The notes below the pieces were generated by a model. The model made no database searches, was not told the DNA's origin, and was given only the letters and a program-made list of their open reading frames with translations. 64,000 nt of DNA from Turicibacter sanguinis (GTDB lineage: Bacteria; Bacillota_I; Bacilli_A; MOL361; Turicibacteraceae): contig NZ_CP053187.1 in assembly GCF_013046825.1 (NCBI RefSeq), forward strand, positions 2,390,001 through 2,454,000, written 5' to 3'. This document shows positions 25,815-34,540 of the stretch, one piece after another. Within the stretch, counting starts at the first letter, position 1; every line of letters begins with the position of its first letter. Both the position numbers and the translations under genes were made by a program.

Positions 25815-26990
25815 ATGAATCAAAAATTTAATAAAAATTTAAAAAAAGTTTATAATCTTTTGATATTTGTCTTCTCATTAATCAGTATTGTCGCTCCTGC
25901 AAGTGAATATGCATGGGCCAAAACGGATAATGAACAACTTTTACACATTGATGAAAAACGAAAAATCTATGAGGTTTCTCATCATCGATTCGAAAAAACA
26001 AACACAGTGGCTTCAGTCGACCGATATATGCTTATTCCGGGTGGTGATGCCATTGGAATCAAGATTCAAACAGATGGATTAGTCGTCGTGGATACTTATT
26101 TAGTCAATACCTCTAATGGAGCGATTAATCCGGCTAAAGAAGCAGGAATTGTGAAAGGTGATTTAATTGTAGCTGTGAATAATCAAAAAATTACGACTGT
26201 TGATGATTATAAGCAGCAATTATTATTGAGCCAAAATAGTGGTCAATTGATCTTAACTGTAAATCGTCAAGGCAAAATTGAACATGTTACGGTTCATCCG
26301 GTGACGTCTACAGAAGGCGTCACCACGACGGGACTTTATCTACGTGATAAGTTAGCTGGAATTGGAACCTTGACATTTATTGATCCAAATTCCTTGAAAT
26401 ATGGAGCACTTGGACATGAAATTATTGATCAAGATACCAATCAGTTAGTGACGGTGAGTTATGGAGAAATTATAAACTCCAATGTGACAGCAATTCGTAA
26501 AGCGGCAACAGGTAGACCAGGTGAAAAAGTGGCTGACATTTTATTTGATCAAAAGTTAGGAACACTGGAAAAAAACAATAACTTCGGTATCTATGGTGTT
26601 ATGGGAAATGCTGATACATTTAGTAAAGAACCGATGCCAATTGCTTATGCGAATGAGGTAAAAACTGGTCCAGCTCAAATTTATACTGTATTAAATGGAA
26701 ATAAAGTTGAGGTATTTAATATTAACATTACCGAAGTCAATCCTCAAACACAAAAAGCTATTAAAGGATTAAAATACGTGGTAACGGATGAACGCTTGCT
26801 CAATGAAACCGGTGGAATTGTTCAAGGGATGAGTGGTAGTCCAATCATTCAAGATGGAAAAATTGTAGGTGCTGTTACTCATGTATTAGTTCATGATGCG
26901 ACGATGGGATATGGTATTTTTATTGAGTGGATGCTACAAGAAGCGGGAATTGATTATTTAAATATTCAAAGTACAACGAATGTAGCTTAG
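25815..26990 (+). CDS. spoIVB: SpoIVB serine peptidase (stage IV sporulation)
   Basis: This 391-residue S55-family peptidase is made in the forespore and secreted into the intermembrane space, where it cleaves SpoIVFA and so activates sigma-K in the mother cell. One N-terminal TM/signal segment (VYNLLIFVFSLISIVAPAS) is followed by a PDZ domain (AGIVKGDLIVAVNNQKI). The S55 domain has the His in ALGHEI and the catalytic Ser in GMSGSPI. ATG 25815 follows GGAGG. recN-spoIVB-spo0A order is the same as in Bacillus. Confidence 0.95.
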   Translation: MNQKFNKNLKKVYNLLIFVFSLISIVAPASEYAWAKTDNEQLLHIDEKRKIYEVSHHRFEKTNTVASVDRYMLIPGGDAIGIKIQTDGLVVVDTYLVNTSNGAINPAKEAGIVKGDLIVAVNNQKITTVDDYKQQLLLSQNSGQLILTVNRQGKIEHVTVHPVTSTEGVTTTGLYLRDKLAGIGTLTFIDPNSLKYGALGHEIIDQDTNQLVTVSYGEIINSNVTAIRKAATGRPGEKVADILFDQKLGTLEKNNNFGIYGVMGNADTFSKEPMPIAYANEVKTGPAQIYTVLNGNKVEVFNINITEVNPQTQKAIKGLKYVVTDERLLNETGGIVQGMSGSPIIQDGKIVGAVTHVLVHDATMGYGIFIEWMLQEAGIDYLNIQSTTNVA

Positions 26991-27003
26991 CTAAATACCC
27001 AAA

Positions 27004-27084
27004 TTCGACAAAATTCCACATTGTGAGGTGAATATTCGCTCTTTGTGAATAAAAGACAAAACATGATAAAAAATATTTGTCGAA
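27004..27084 (+). promoter_or_regulatory. Two perfect Spo0A boxes and a sigma-H-like promoter
   Basis: TTCGACAAA (27004-27012, reverse orientation) and TTTGTCGAA (27076-27084) are exact 9/9 matches to the Spo0A box. Between them, AGGTGAA (27026-27032) and GTGAATA (27045-27051), 12 bases apart, resemble a sigma-H promoter. This matches the known control of spo0A by Spo0A~P and sigma-H. The spoIVB stop is 14 bases before the first box. Confidence 0.8.
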
Positions 27085-27130
27085 TAGAAAAAGTAAAATT
27101 TACAATATTTTAAAAATTTACAAGTAATCA

Positions 27131-27159
27131 TTGAAAAATGTAAGGAACTGTAATTTAAT
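27131..27159 (+). promoter_or_regulatory. Sigma-A-type promoter of spo0A
   Basis: TTGAAA (27131-27136), a 17-base spacer and TTTAAT (27154-27159), 36 bases before the start codon. It would be the proximal promoter, as in the vegetative/sporulation promoter switch of spo0A. Confidence 0.55.
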
Positions 27160-27195
27160 AGTAATATAAACCGTAAAAAATTAGGGGGACAAGAG

Positions 27196-28008
27196 ATGAG
27201 TAAATTAAGAGTTCTATTAGCGGACGACAATAAAGAATTAATTACTGTACTTTCAGAGTATATTTCTTTACAAGACGACATGGAAGTAGTGGAAGTAGCG
27301 GGAAACGGGAATGAAGTTTTATCGACATTACGTCAACGTGAAATTGATATTTTATTATTAGATGTTGTAATGCCTGATTTAGATGGTGTGAGCGTACTCG
27401 AAGAATTACGTGAAAATCCTTCAATGTATCGTCGTCCACGTCATATCATTATGTTCACAGCTTTCAATCAAGAAAAAATTATGATGCGTGCTGCTGAATT
27501 AGGAGCTTCATATTTTATTATGAAACCATTTGAAATTAATAAAATTGTTAAAATTATTCGTGACATTAACGTACGTTTTGATGCTGTAGAACCATCAAAA
27601 CCATCAGTGAACGCCTTATACTCAAGCCGCCCTGTTGTAAAAGAGTTTGACTTAGAGGCTGAAATTACGAATATTTTACATGAAATGGGTGTGCCAGCTC
27701 ATATCAAAGGATACTTATACTTACGTGAGTCAATTAAAATGGTTTATAACGATATTGAATTGTTAGGATCAATTACAAAAGTATTATATCCAGATGTAGC
27801 AAAAAAATATAAAACAACGGCTTCACGTGTTGAGCGTGCGATTCGTCATGCCATCGAAGTAGCATGGAATCGCGGAAATATTGAAGCGATCTCAAATATT
27901 TTTGGCTATACGGTAAGTGTATCAAAATCTAAACCAACGAACTCAGAGTTTATTGCGATGATTGCCGATAAACTTCGTTTAGAACATAAAAATAAAGTTG
28001 CATCTTAA
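27196..28008 (+). CDS. spo0A: Sporulation master regulator Spo0A
   Basis: This 270-residue response regulator controls entry into sporulation. The receiver domain has the acidic pair ADDN (Asp10-11), the phosphoacceptor Asp56 in [12 protein letters not shown], the conserved Thr in FTAFN and Lys in MKPF. The C-terminal DNA-binding domain contains [33 protein letters not shown] (recognition helix) and [16 protein letters not shown], almost invariant in Spo0A. RBS AGGGGGA. The window holds no phosphorelay kinase or Spo0F. The terminator follows 10 bases after the stop. Confidence 0.98.
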   Translation: MSKLRVLLADDNKELITVLSEYISLQDDMEVVEVAGNGNEVLSTLRQREIDILLLDVVMPDLDGVSVLEELRENPSMYRRPRHIIMFTAFNQEKIMMRAAELGASYFIMKPFEINKIVKIIRDINVRFDAVEPSKPSVNALYSSRPVVKEFDLEAEITNILHEMGVPAHIKGYLYLRESIKMVYNDIELLGSITKVLYPDVAKKYKTTASRVERAIRHAIEVAWNRGNIEAISNIFGYTVSVSKSKPTNSEFIAMIADKLRLEHKNKVAS

Positions 28009-28017
28009 TAATCAAAC

Positions 28018-28052
28018 AAAAAGAGTATTGACCGAATCAATACTCTTTTTTA
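28018..28052 (+). terminator. Terminator after spo0A
   Basis: AGAGTATTGA pairs with TCAATACTCT around CCGAA, with A and T tracts extending the stem. Confidence 0.9.
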
Positions 28053-28117
28053 TTTTTTTCTTTAAACAACTCACGTTTAAAACGTTTTTTTAATATACTA
28101 TCGCAGTGGTAAATCTA

Positions 28118-28152
28118 AAGAACAATTAGCAAGCAAATCGTTAATTGTTCTT
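28118..28152 (+). promoter_or_regulatory. Hairpin/operator upstream of the GHL10 gene
   Basis: AAGAACAATTA (28118-28128) pairs perfectly with TAATTGTTCTT (28142-28152); a G-T and a C-G pair extend the stem. No T-run follows, so it is more likely an operator or a leader stem than a terminator. Two short starts with RBS-like sequence (AGGAG at 28157, GGAAA before ATG 28194) lie between it and the gene. Confidence 0.45.
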
Positions 28153-28218
28153 AGAAAGGAGAAGCAAGCTAACTAAATAAGGAAATTTAACTAATGAACG
28201 TTATGTCTCTTTAATAGA

Positions 28219-30078
28219 ATGGCTTGTAAACGTGAGACAATGAGTGAAAAATATATAAATCATCAGATTTTAACCTGTTCTTGTCCAGTTTGTCATGCAA
28301 TAAAGCAAAGTTTTTATCCGATTGATTTTTATCATTATCCAATTGATCAAAATTCAGGAATTCCGTCAATTAATATTCCAGTTGAAATTTTACCAGAAAA
28401 CAAATCATCAAATTCGCCGATGGTAACCGATTATGCTAATAGGAGCTCAGCATGGATAAGTGATGAAGAGGCAGTCTTTTTACAATATGCAACTCATCCT
28501 ATTTATGAGTTTCGGGGAGTGTGGGTGACAACTGTTCGAAATAGTGACTTTCCAAATAAGGCAGTTTTTGAAGATGGAACATTCGATTTAGAGTTATTTA
28601 AACGTGAGTTTTTTTCAATTTTAAAGCATTGTAAATTATTAAATCTAAATGCCATCTTTTTTCAAGTAAGACCTCAAGGTGATGCATTTTACGAGTCTAA
28701 GATAAATCCATGGAGTGAATTTTTATCTGGACAACAAGGCGTAAGGCCTGATTGGGGAGATTTTGATCCATTAGAATGGATGATTACCATGACGCATGGT
28801 GCCGGTCTTGAATTTCATGCATGGTTTAATCCATATCGCTTAAGTTCTATTTCTAAAGAGGGAAATTCTAAAGAGGAATTGTTAAATCGCCTAGCTCCTA
28901 ATCATTTTGCAAAAAAAAATCCACAATATGTTTATTTCTTTGACGGTCAAATTTTCCTAGATCCAGGATTTCCTCAAGTCCAAAAGCACGTGATTCAAAG
29001 TGTGATGGAAGTGGTCCAAAATTATTCGATTGATGCGGTTCATTTTGATGATTATTTTTATCCCTATTCCTATCTAACGATAATAGATGATGAACCTAAA
29101 GAAATAAGTTTTAATGATGAGAGTCCAGATATCGAGACCTATGAAACGTATCATCAACCTGGACAAAGTATTAAGCAGTGGCGTGAATATAACGTTAATT
29201 CACTGATTTATTCCTTGTCCTTGTCCATCCGTAAATACAATCGAGAAACAGGCAAAAGTATCGCATTTGGTGTGAGCCCGTTTGGAGTTTGGGCATCAAA
29301 TTTTGAACAATCTGTCGGATCAAAAACGTCTCCGTACCAACTTTCTTCATTAGATGAATACGTGAATTCAAAATTATGGGTTGATGAGGAGTGGGTAGAT
29401 TATTTAATCCCACAAAACTATTGGTCGTTTCACGATCCCTTATCTCCTTTTGGTGAAGTGGCGAATTGGTGGAATGAGGTGGTTAAATCCTCAAGAACAC
29501 AACTATACATGGGAATTGGTCTTTATTTATACCTAGAAGATAACCAAAATCCTTCTTGGCAAGAGGCTCGAGAAGTAAGCAATCAAATCAAATATACAAG
29601 AGTATTATCAAATGTAGAAGGATTTGCTCTTTTTACCTATCGTAATTTGGTTATGAGACCTCAGTCTAATGTAGCCGGTCAACAAGTTTTAAATGTAGCA
29701 CTTGAGTACCTGAGTTTGGATGTATTGAAATATAAAAGTTTAATCCCACCTAGAACCTGGTTACAAACTAAAGCAATTCATCCTGTTAGTGGATTGCAAG
29801 TTCGACGTTGTGAAGACGATAACTGTTTAGTATTTTATGATCAGCTAGATAATGACAGTCAGTATTATGTTATTTATCGTTGTGAAGGGGCAGTGGAAAA
29901 TTTTGATTTTAATGAGGCTGCCAATATCTTAGACGTTATCGGACGGAATTATGGAGAGGCGATGCAACACTATACGGATATTGAGATTGATGAAAATCAA
30001 ACTTATACTTATGCCGTCACGGCTCTTTCTCAAGCCCAAGTCCAATCGCTAGCAGTAGCTTATGTATTCATGCCCTAA
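28219..30078 (+). CDS. GHL10-type glycoside hydrolase (YngK/DUF187-like)
   Basis: This 619-residue protein has a glycosyl-hydrolase-like 10 domain from about residue 90 to 470. Its hallmarks are EFRGVWVTTVRNSDFP, NAIFFQVRPQGDAFYES, EFHAWFNPYR and VHFDDYFYPY, a TIM-barrel set related to GH42/GH10-like enzymes thought to cleave peptidoglycan-like glycans. A fibronectin-like C-terminal part (about 510-619) ends in DIEIDENQTYTYAVTAL. Most relatives are secreted; this one has no signal peptide and instead a CxCPVC motif near residue 20, possibly a metal site. Starts at 28219 or 28240 both have weak RBS. It may be a spore-coat or mother-cell enzyme. Confidence 0.8.
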   Translation: MACKRETMSEKYINHQILTCSCPVCHAIKQSFYPIDFYHYPIDQNSGIPSINIPVEILPENKSSNSPMVTDYANRSSAWISDEEAVFLQYATHPIYEFRGVWVTTVRNSDFPNKAVFEDGTFDLELFKREFFSILKHCKLLNLNAIFFQVRPQGDAFYESKINPWSEFLSGQQGVRPDWGDFDPLEWMITMTHGAGLEFHAWFNPYRLSSISKEGNSKEELLNRLAPNHFAKKNPQYVYFFDGQIFLDPGFPQVQKHVIQSVMEVVQNYSIDAVHFDDYFYPYSYLTIIDDEPKEISFNDESPDIETYETYHQPGQSIKQWREYNVNSLIYSLSLSIRKYNRETGKSIAFGVSPFGVWASNFEQSVGSKTSPYQLSSLDEYVNSKLWVDEEWVDYLIPQNYWSFHDPLSPFGEVANWWNEVVKSSRTQLYMGIGLYLYLEDNQNPSWQEAREVSNQIKYTRVLSNVEGFALFTYRNLVMRPQSNVAGQQVLNVALEYLSLDVLKYKSLIPPRTWLQTKAIHPVSGLQVRRCEDDNCLVFYDQLDNDSQYYVIYRCEGAVENFDFNEAANILDVIGRNYGEAMQHYTDIEIDENQTYTYAVTALSQAQVQSLAVAYVFMP

Positions 30079-30081
30079 ATA

Positions 30082-30115
30082 AAAAAATCATTTACTCCTT
30101 AGTAAATGATTTTTT
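30082..30115. terminator. Bidirectional terminator
   Basis: AAAAAATCATTTACT (30082-30096) pairs with AGTAAATGATTTTTT (30101-30115). It lies between the convergent GHL10 and small membrane protein genes and can serve both. Confidence 0.92.
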
Positions 30116-30124
30116 TGTTTTTTA

Positions 30125-30268
30125 TTAGAATAAAGTATTATTCAGACGCGCAATAACGTAAGCAACCATTGAGATTAATGGAGCCACAACAAACGATAAA
30201 GCTAAAATTAATAATAAGATTTTTGTCCCCTTCATTTTGTTTAAATTATGCTTTGCTTTTTTCGCCAT
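30125..30268 (-). CDS. Small single-helix membrane protein (DUF4044-like)
   Basis: This 47-residue protein has a basic N-terminus (MAKKAKHNLNKMKGTK), a hydrophobic helix (ILLLILALSFVVAPLISMVA) and a short tail. The frame is open further upstream, but AGGTGAA seven bases before the ATG at 30268 marks the true start. Layout resembles the DUF4044 family of very small membrane proteins often next to dinB in Bacillota. Function is unknown. It is divergent from dinB. Confidence 0.65.
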   Translation of the reverse strand: MAKKAKHNLNKMKGTKILLLILALSFVVAPLISMVAYVIARLNNTLF

Positions 30269-30362
30269 ATAAAATTCACCTCTAAGACAAAGTTTGCTAT
30301 AATGTTTAATGTAACTTAATCTATTATAATATAAATAAGTAGAAAAAGAAAGAGGATTTACC

Positions 30363-31559
30363 GTGGGAGAACCGATATTTAGAATTATATTCCATATTGA
30401 CTTAAACGCTTTCTTTGCCTCGTGTGAAGCCATCCTACATCCAGAGTTGAATCAACAACCACTAGTGATTACAGGTGAGAAACAGTCAAAGCGAGGGATT
30501 GTCGTGACAGCAAATTATGAAGCGAGAAAATATGGGATTCATAGCGCGATGCCCTTGATGCAGGCCAAGAAAAAATGTCCTCATTTAGTGGTGGCACCTG
30601 TTCGCTTTGATCTATATCGTAAAATTTCGAAGCAATTTATTCAAATTTTACAGGAATACTCTCCGTTAGTTGAAAAAGCCTCGATTGATGAGGCTTATGT
30701 TGATGTGACGCATCACTATCAAAATATGCATCCGTTAGTGCTGGCTCAGCACATTCAAGCACGAATAGCAAAAGATTTACAAATTGGATGTAGTATCGGA
30801 GTGGCGCCCAATAAATTTTTAGCCAAAATGGCATCAGATATGAAAAAGCCAAATGGGATTACCGTCCTACGAAAACGCGATTTACAGACGATGCTTTGGC
30901 CCATGTCCATTGAAGAAATGTTTGGGATTGGCAAAGCATCGGCACCCAAATTAAGACAATTTGGTATTCATAAAATTGGTGATTTAACGACCATTGAAGA
31001 TGTCGAAAAATTTCAACAACTTTTTGGAAAGCATGCTCTTAAGTGGATTGAAGATGCGAAAGGTGAAGATAAAACACCCATTAATCCAAATAAATATGAG
31101 GAATTATCAAGCATTGGTCATTCAACAACTTTTCCAAAAGATTATAGTTTTGAAATCGAATTAAAACAGCAAGCGAAGTTAATGTGCCAAAAAACGGCGA
31201 ATCGATTAAAACAACATGGTGTTTATGCCAAGACGGTTAGTTTGCAGATAAAAGAAGCGAATTTCAGACAGAGTAGTCGAAGTAAAACGCTCACGATTCC
31301 AGTGCAAACCGTCGATGAGCTTTACGCTGTGATTGAGGAGCTATTTGATGAGCATTGGGAGGGTGAGCCTCTGCGGTTGATTGGCGTCAGTACCTCTAAT
31401 TTAGTGAAGACGAAGAAAGTGACAGAACAGCTTAATTTATTTAATTATCAAAATTTTGCTGAAGAAGAAAAACTAAACCAACTATTGCAAAAAATTAAAA
31501 CAAAACACGGAGAATCCAGTATTTTTAAAGGGATTAAGAAAGGTGAGAATAAAAAATGA
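30363..31559 (+). CDS. dinB: DNA polymerase IV (Y family)
   Basis: This 398-residue translesion polymerase has FHIDLNAFFASCE with the first catalytic Asp and ASIDEAYVDVT with the Asp-Glu pair, then SIGVAPNKFLAKMASDMKKPNG and the little-finger domain. The C-terminal LNLFNY resembles a beta-clamp-binding motif (QLxLF). The start is GTG 30363 after GAGGA. No LexA box is visible upstream. It overlaps the next gene by four bases (ATGA), coupling translation. Confidence 0.96.
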   Translation: MGEPIFRIIFHIDLNAFFASCEAILHPELNQQPLVITGEKQSKRGIVVTANYEARKYGIHSAMPLMQAKKKCPHLVVAPVRFDLYRKISKQFIQILQEYSPLVEKASIDEAYVDVTHHYQNMHPLVLAQHIQARIAKDLQIGCSIGVAPNKFLAKMASDMKKPNGITVLRKRDLQTMLWPMSIEEMFGIGKASAPKLRQFGIHKIGDLTTIEDVEKFQQLFGKHALKWIEDAKGEDKTPINPNKYEELSSIGHSTTFPKDYSFEIELKQQAKLMCQKTANRLKQHGVYAKTVSLQIKEANFRQSSRSKTLTIPVQTVDELYAVIEELFDEHWEGEPLRLIGVSTSNLVKTKKVTEQLNLFNYQNFAEEEKLNQLLQKIKTKHGESSIFKGIKKGENKK

Positions 31560-32101
31560 TGAACTTAGAAGAAAAACAAGTTAGCACTAAAACTTATTAT
31601 ACAAACCCATTTCTAAAAGTGACTGAAGATGAGGTGATTTTACCAGATCAAAAAGAGGCTAAACGCGTCGTAGTCCATCATCCGGGTGGTGTGAATCTAA
31701 TTGCGTTAGATGAGGAGAACCGTTTGTTATTAGTCGAACAATATCGCTATCCGGTTGGAAAAACAACACTTGAAACACCAGCGGGAAAAATTGAGCCAGG
31801 AGAAGAAACAATCATTACAGCAAGACGTGAACTTGAGGAAGAAACAGGCTATACCTGTGATTGTTTAGAACGTGTCGGACGTTTTGCAACATCACCCGGT
31901 TTTTGTAATGAATACATTGAAAATTTCTTTGCTAAAAATATTCAAAAATTAGATCATAAGGTCGCAGGGGATGACGATGAGTTTTTAAACTTATACCGTG
32001 TGACAAAAGAAGAAGCCATTCAGTATATTGAATCAGGATTTATTTGTGATTTTAAAACGATTTACGCGATTCAGTATTTAATGATGCATCATATTTGGTA
32101 A
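31556..32101 (+). CDS. nudF: ADP-ribose pyrophosphatase (Nudix)
   Basis: This 181-residue Nudix hydrolase cleaves ADP-ribose to AMP and ribose 5-phosphate. The complete Nudix box is GKIEPGEETIITARRELEEETGY (G-x5-E-x7-REUxEExGU), preceded by the LVEQYRYPVG strand typical of ADP-ribose pyrophosphatases. In Bacillus nudF (yqkG) lies just before yqkK-spoIIM-fur-xerD, as here. It overlaps dinB by four bases and is probably translated from the same transcript. Confidence 0.93.
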   Translation: MMNLEEKQVSTKTYYTNPFLKVTEDEVILPDQKEAKRVVVHHPGGVNLIALDEENRLLLVEQYRYPVGKTTLETPAGKIEPGEETIITARRELEEETGYTCDCLERVGRFATSPGFCNEYIENFFAKNIQKLDHKVAGDDDEFLNLYRVTKEEAIQYIESGFICDFKTIYAIQYLMMHHIW

Positions 32102-32243
32102 AAATATCGATTTTTAAAAAATTAGGATAAAAAGGAAAAAAGACGATGAGTTAATTTTATAAAAAAATTAAATAATTTTATGAATTATATCATAAACTTC
32201 CCACCCTATTACATAAGTTTGAGTATAAAGGGGGGAAGTGCTC

Positions 32244-32975
32244 ATGGTCGCACACAAAAAACGTCGCAAAAAAACATTTAACTATGTCTTATATGTCATG
32301 TATGTCCTACTATTACTCGTCTTAATTGGAGATATCATTGGCTCTTCGCTTTACGTTAAGCTTGAACAAGCTTCACAAACATCTTTAATGTCTTATGTTG
32401 GAGACAATATTAGTTCATTCGATCCAAATCAATGGTCATTTAATCAATTGTTTTATAAACAATTTATGTATCAAGGAAGTATGTGGGTACTTGGGTTATC
32501 TATTATTGGAATTGTGGTCAATTTGTTTTTAGTCTTTTTAAAAGGCGTGATTGCTGGATTTAATGTGTTTTTTATCTTTCAAACCTTATCTCCACTTTCA
32601 GCACTAATCACAAGCTTTTTATGGCTATTGCAATATTTATTGATTTTAGGTGTCACCATTTTAAGTGGGTATTTTAGTATTCGTTTTGTCATCTTACTGT
32701 TAAAAATTATTTTTGTGAAAAAAAATAATGCGTTACTTCAAAAGCATTTTCTATATTATTTCTATCAATTAGTCATTGTCATGGTTTTAACCTTGGTAAC
32801 CTCAGGTTTAACTTATTTCATTCAACCGGTTGTGTACCATCAGTTTGAAAAAGCAGGACAAACAGATGCTTTAGAGGCTAAAGAATCGGCAGATGACTTT
32901 TTATCGACTCATGAGGGAGCAACATCTGACGTTTGGTTGCAAATTGATGTAAATTTCGATTCAGAAGTGATATAA
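32244..32975 (+). CDS. spoIIM: Stage II sporulation protein M
   Basis: This 243-residue membrane protein has a cytoplasmic basic start and about five hydrophobic segments, with FLKGVIAGFNVFFIFQTLSP in the middle, typical of SpoIIM. With SpoIID and SpoIIP it forms the peptidoglycan machine that drives engulfment of the forespore by the mother cell. The Lys/Arg-rich start HKKRRKKTFNYV is as expected. ATG 32244 follows GGGGGAAG. The gap before it (32102-32243) contains CATAAACTT, a possible sigma-E -10. The place between nudF and fur is as in Bacillus. Confidence 0.88.
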   Translation: MVAHKKRRKKTFNYVLYVMYVLLLLVLIGDIIGSSLYVKLEQASQTSLMSYVGDNISSFDPNQWSFNQLFYKQFMYQGSMWVLGLSIIGIVVNLFLVFLKGVIAGFNVFFIFQTLSPLSALITSFLWLLQYLLILGVTILSGYFSIRFVILLLKIIFVKKNNALLQKHFLYYFYQLVIVMVLTLVTSGLTYFIQPVVYHQFEKAGQTDALEAKESADDFLSTHEGATSDVWLQIDVNFDSEVI

Positions 32976-33017
32976 TAAAGATAGAAATTTAAAAACGTAA
33001 TACAAGATGGTGAAAAG

Positions 33018-33464
33018 ATGAAGCAACTTTCGCAATATGAAACTTTGATTGTTAAATCAGGATCGAAATTAACAAAGCAACGTAAACAAATACTAAAGAC
33101 GATTGTGACCCATTCTGATGAGCACTTCTCCGCTGAGTCACTTTATGATTTAGTTAAACACTTAGATGATACGATTGGGATTGCGACTGTGTATCGCACA
33201 TTAGAATTATTCGAAAAATTAAAAATTGTTCGTAATGTTAAAATTAAAAATGATGGGATTAATTATTATGATTTAATGGAGCTAGGGGAAGAAACTCATT
33301 TACATCATCATTTAATTTGTACAAAATGTCAAAAAATTATTGAGATGGCAGATGAACTTGAAAGTTATGAGTCATTTATTAAAGAAAAATATGGATTTGA
33401 TGTGATTGACCATGACTTAACTTTCTATGGGATTTGTAAAGAGTGCCAATCATCAATTCAATAA
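33018..33464 (+). CDS. fur: Fur-family transcriptional regulator
   Basis: This 148-residue metal-sensing repressor has an N-terminal winged helix (LTKQRKQILKTI, IGIATVYRTLELFEKL). The dimer domain has ETHLHHHLICTKCQKIIEM and FYGICKECQ; the two CxxC pairs hold structural zinc and the His cluster senses Fe(II). The place after spoIIM and before xerD matches Bacillus fur, which represses iron uptake when iron is full. I call it Fur rather than Zur or PerR on synteny. RBS GGTG; a TATAAT overlaps the spoIIM stop. Confidence 0.88.
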   Translation: MKQLSQYETLIVKSGSKLTKQRKQILKTIVTHSDEHFSAESLYDLVKHLDDTIGIATVYRTLELFEKLKIVRNVKIKNDGINYYDLMELGEETHLHHHLICTKCQKIIEMADELESYESFIKEKYGFDVIDHDLTFYGICKECQSSIQ

Positions 33465-33496
33465 AAGACTTCTACCCTCGTGTAGAAGTCTTTTTT
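33463..33496 (+). terminator. Rho-independent terminator after fur
   Basis: GACTTCTAC (33467-33475) pairs with GTAGAAGTC (33482-33490), followed by six T. Confidence 0.92.
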
Positions 33497-33516
33497 AAAT
33501 AAAGGATAGGGAAATT

Positions 33517-34434
33517 ATGAATAAAAATTATCAGTATTATTTAAATGACTTTTTAGCACATCTATTAATCGATCGTGGGTTGAGTTTAAATACCAAGATT
33601 AGTTATGAACGCGACTTAACAGAATACCTTCTTTATTTACAAAATCAATCGGTTCATCAGTTGGACGAGATTAGGCGAGAACATGTGCAACAATATTTGA
33701 TAACGTTATATGAACGGAACCTAAATACAAAATCAGTTGCAAGACATCTTTCTGCCATTCGTTCATTTCATCAATATTTAATGATTGAGAAAATTTCAAA
33801 TACGAACCCATGTGAACTCATTGAATCACCCAAATTAAAACGTCACTTACCTGAAATCTTAAGCATTGACGAAGTAGAGCACCTGTTGAGTAGCTTTAAT
33901 ACGAAGACAGTGAATGATATTCGGAATAAGGCAATGGTTGAACTGATGTATGCTTCAGGACTTCGCGTCAGTGAATTACTTCAATTAAAGCTTGATGATG
34001 TTCACTTATCGATGATGTTTGTACGATGTGTTGGAAAGGGAGATAAAGAACGTATAGTTCCGATTGGTGAAGTAGCGACTGAATTACTTCAGCTTTATTT
34101 AGATACCGCGCGTCCAAAGCTTTTAAAAAAATCGAATGATTGGTTATTTTTGAATCGGTTTGGAGAAGTAATGACGCGACAAGGGTTTTGGAAAATCTTA
34201 AAAAAACAAGCGAAAGAAGCGGGAATTGAGAAGGAAATATCACCTCATAAATTACGTCATTCCTTTGCAACTCATTTAATTGAAAATGGAGTTGATTTGA
34301 GACTTGTCCAAGAAATGCTGGGTCATTCTGATATTTCAACGACTCAAATTTATACACACATAAGTAAAGAACATCTAAAAGATGTCTATGATTTATACCA
34401 TCCGAGAAGTCAAAAAGACGATGTTGAAATTTAA
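33517..34434 (+). CDS. xerD: Tyrosine recombinase XerD
   Basis: This 305-residue recombinase resolves chromosome dimers at dif with XerC. The N-terminal SAM-like domain runs to about residue 90. The catalytic domain has Arg in ASGLRVSELL, Lys in GKGDKER, HKLRHSFATHL (His, Arg), GHSDISTTQIYTH (His and nucleophile Tyr). All six active residues are visible. The gene order fur-xerD-deoB matches Bacillus ripX, supporting XerD over an integrase. RBS GGATAGGG. Confidence 0.94.
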   Translation: MNKNYQYYLNDFLAHLLIDRGLSLNTKISYERDLTEYLLYLQNQSVHQLDEIRREHVQQYLITLYERNLNTKSVARHLSAIRSFHQYLMIEKISNTNPCELIESPKLKRHLPEILSIDEVEHLLSSFNTKTVNDIRNKAMVELMYASGLRVSELLQLKLDDVHLSMMFVRCVGKGDKERIVPIGEVATELLQLYLDTARPKLLKKSNDWLFLNRFGEVMTRQGFWKILKKQAKEAGIEKEISPHKLRHSFATHLIENGVDLRLVQEMLGHSDISTTQIYTHISKEHLKDVYDLYHPRSQKDDVEI

Positions 34435-34540
34435 TCCTTTTTCTCGCCAATTTAAGGAATTTGAACTATAATAAATATAGATGCAAAAAATTAGAATAAT
34501 AATAAATGACTAGTTTTAGGCAGAAGAAAGGACGTTGTAT

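Noticed and set aside
28141-28218. A leader peptide or riboswitch before the GHL10 gene
   Set aside because: Only a 7-codon frame and a simple hairpin are present; no T-box, SAM or other known motif and no terminator stem.
30125-30433. A 102-codon minus-strand frame covering the small membrane protein
   Set aside because: Only the last 47 codons have an RBS and a sensible protein; the upstream part crosses the dinB start and has no coding character.
33968-34450. A 160-codon minus-strand frame inside xerD
   Set aside because: It is the antisense shadow of a clear tyrosine recombinase and has no family features.
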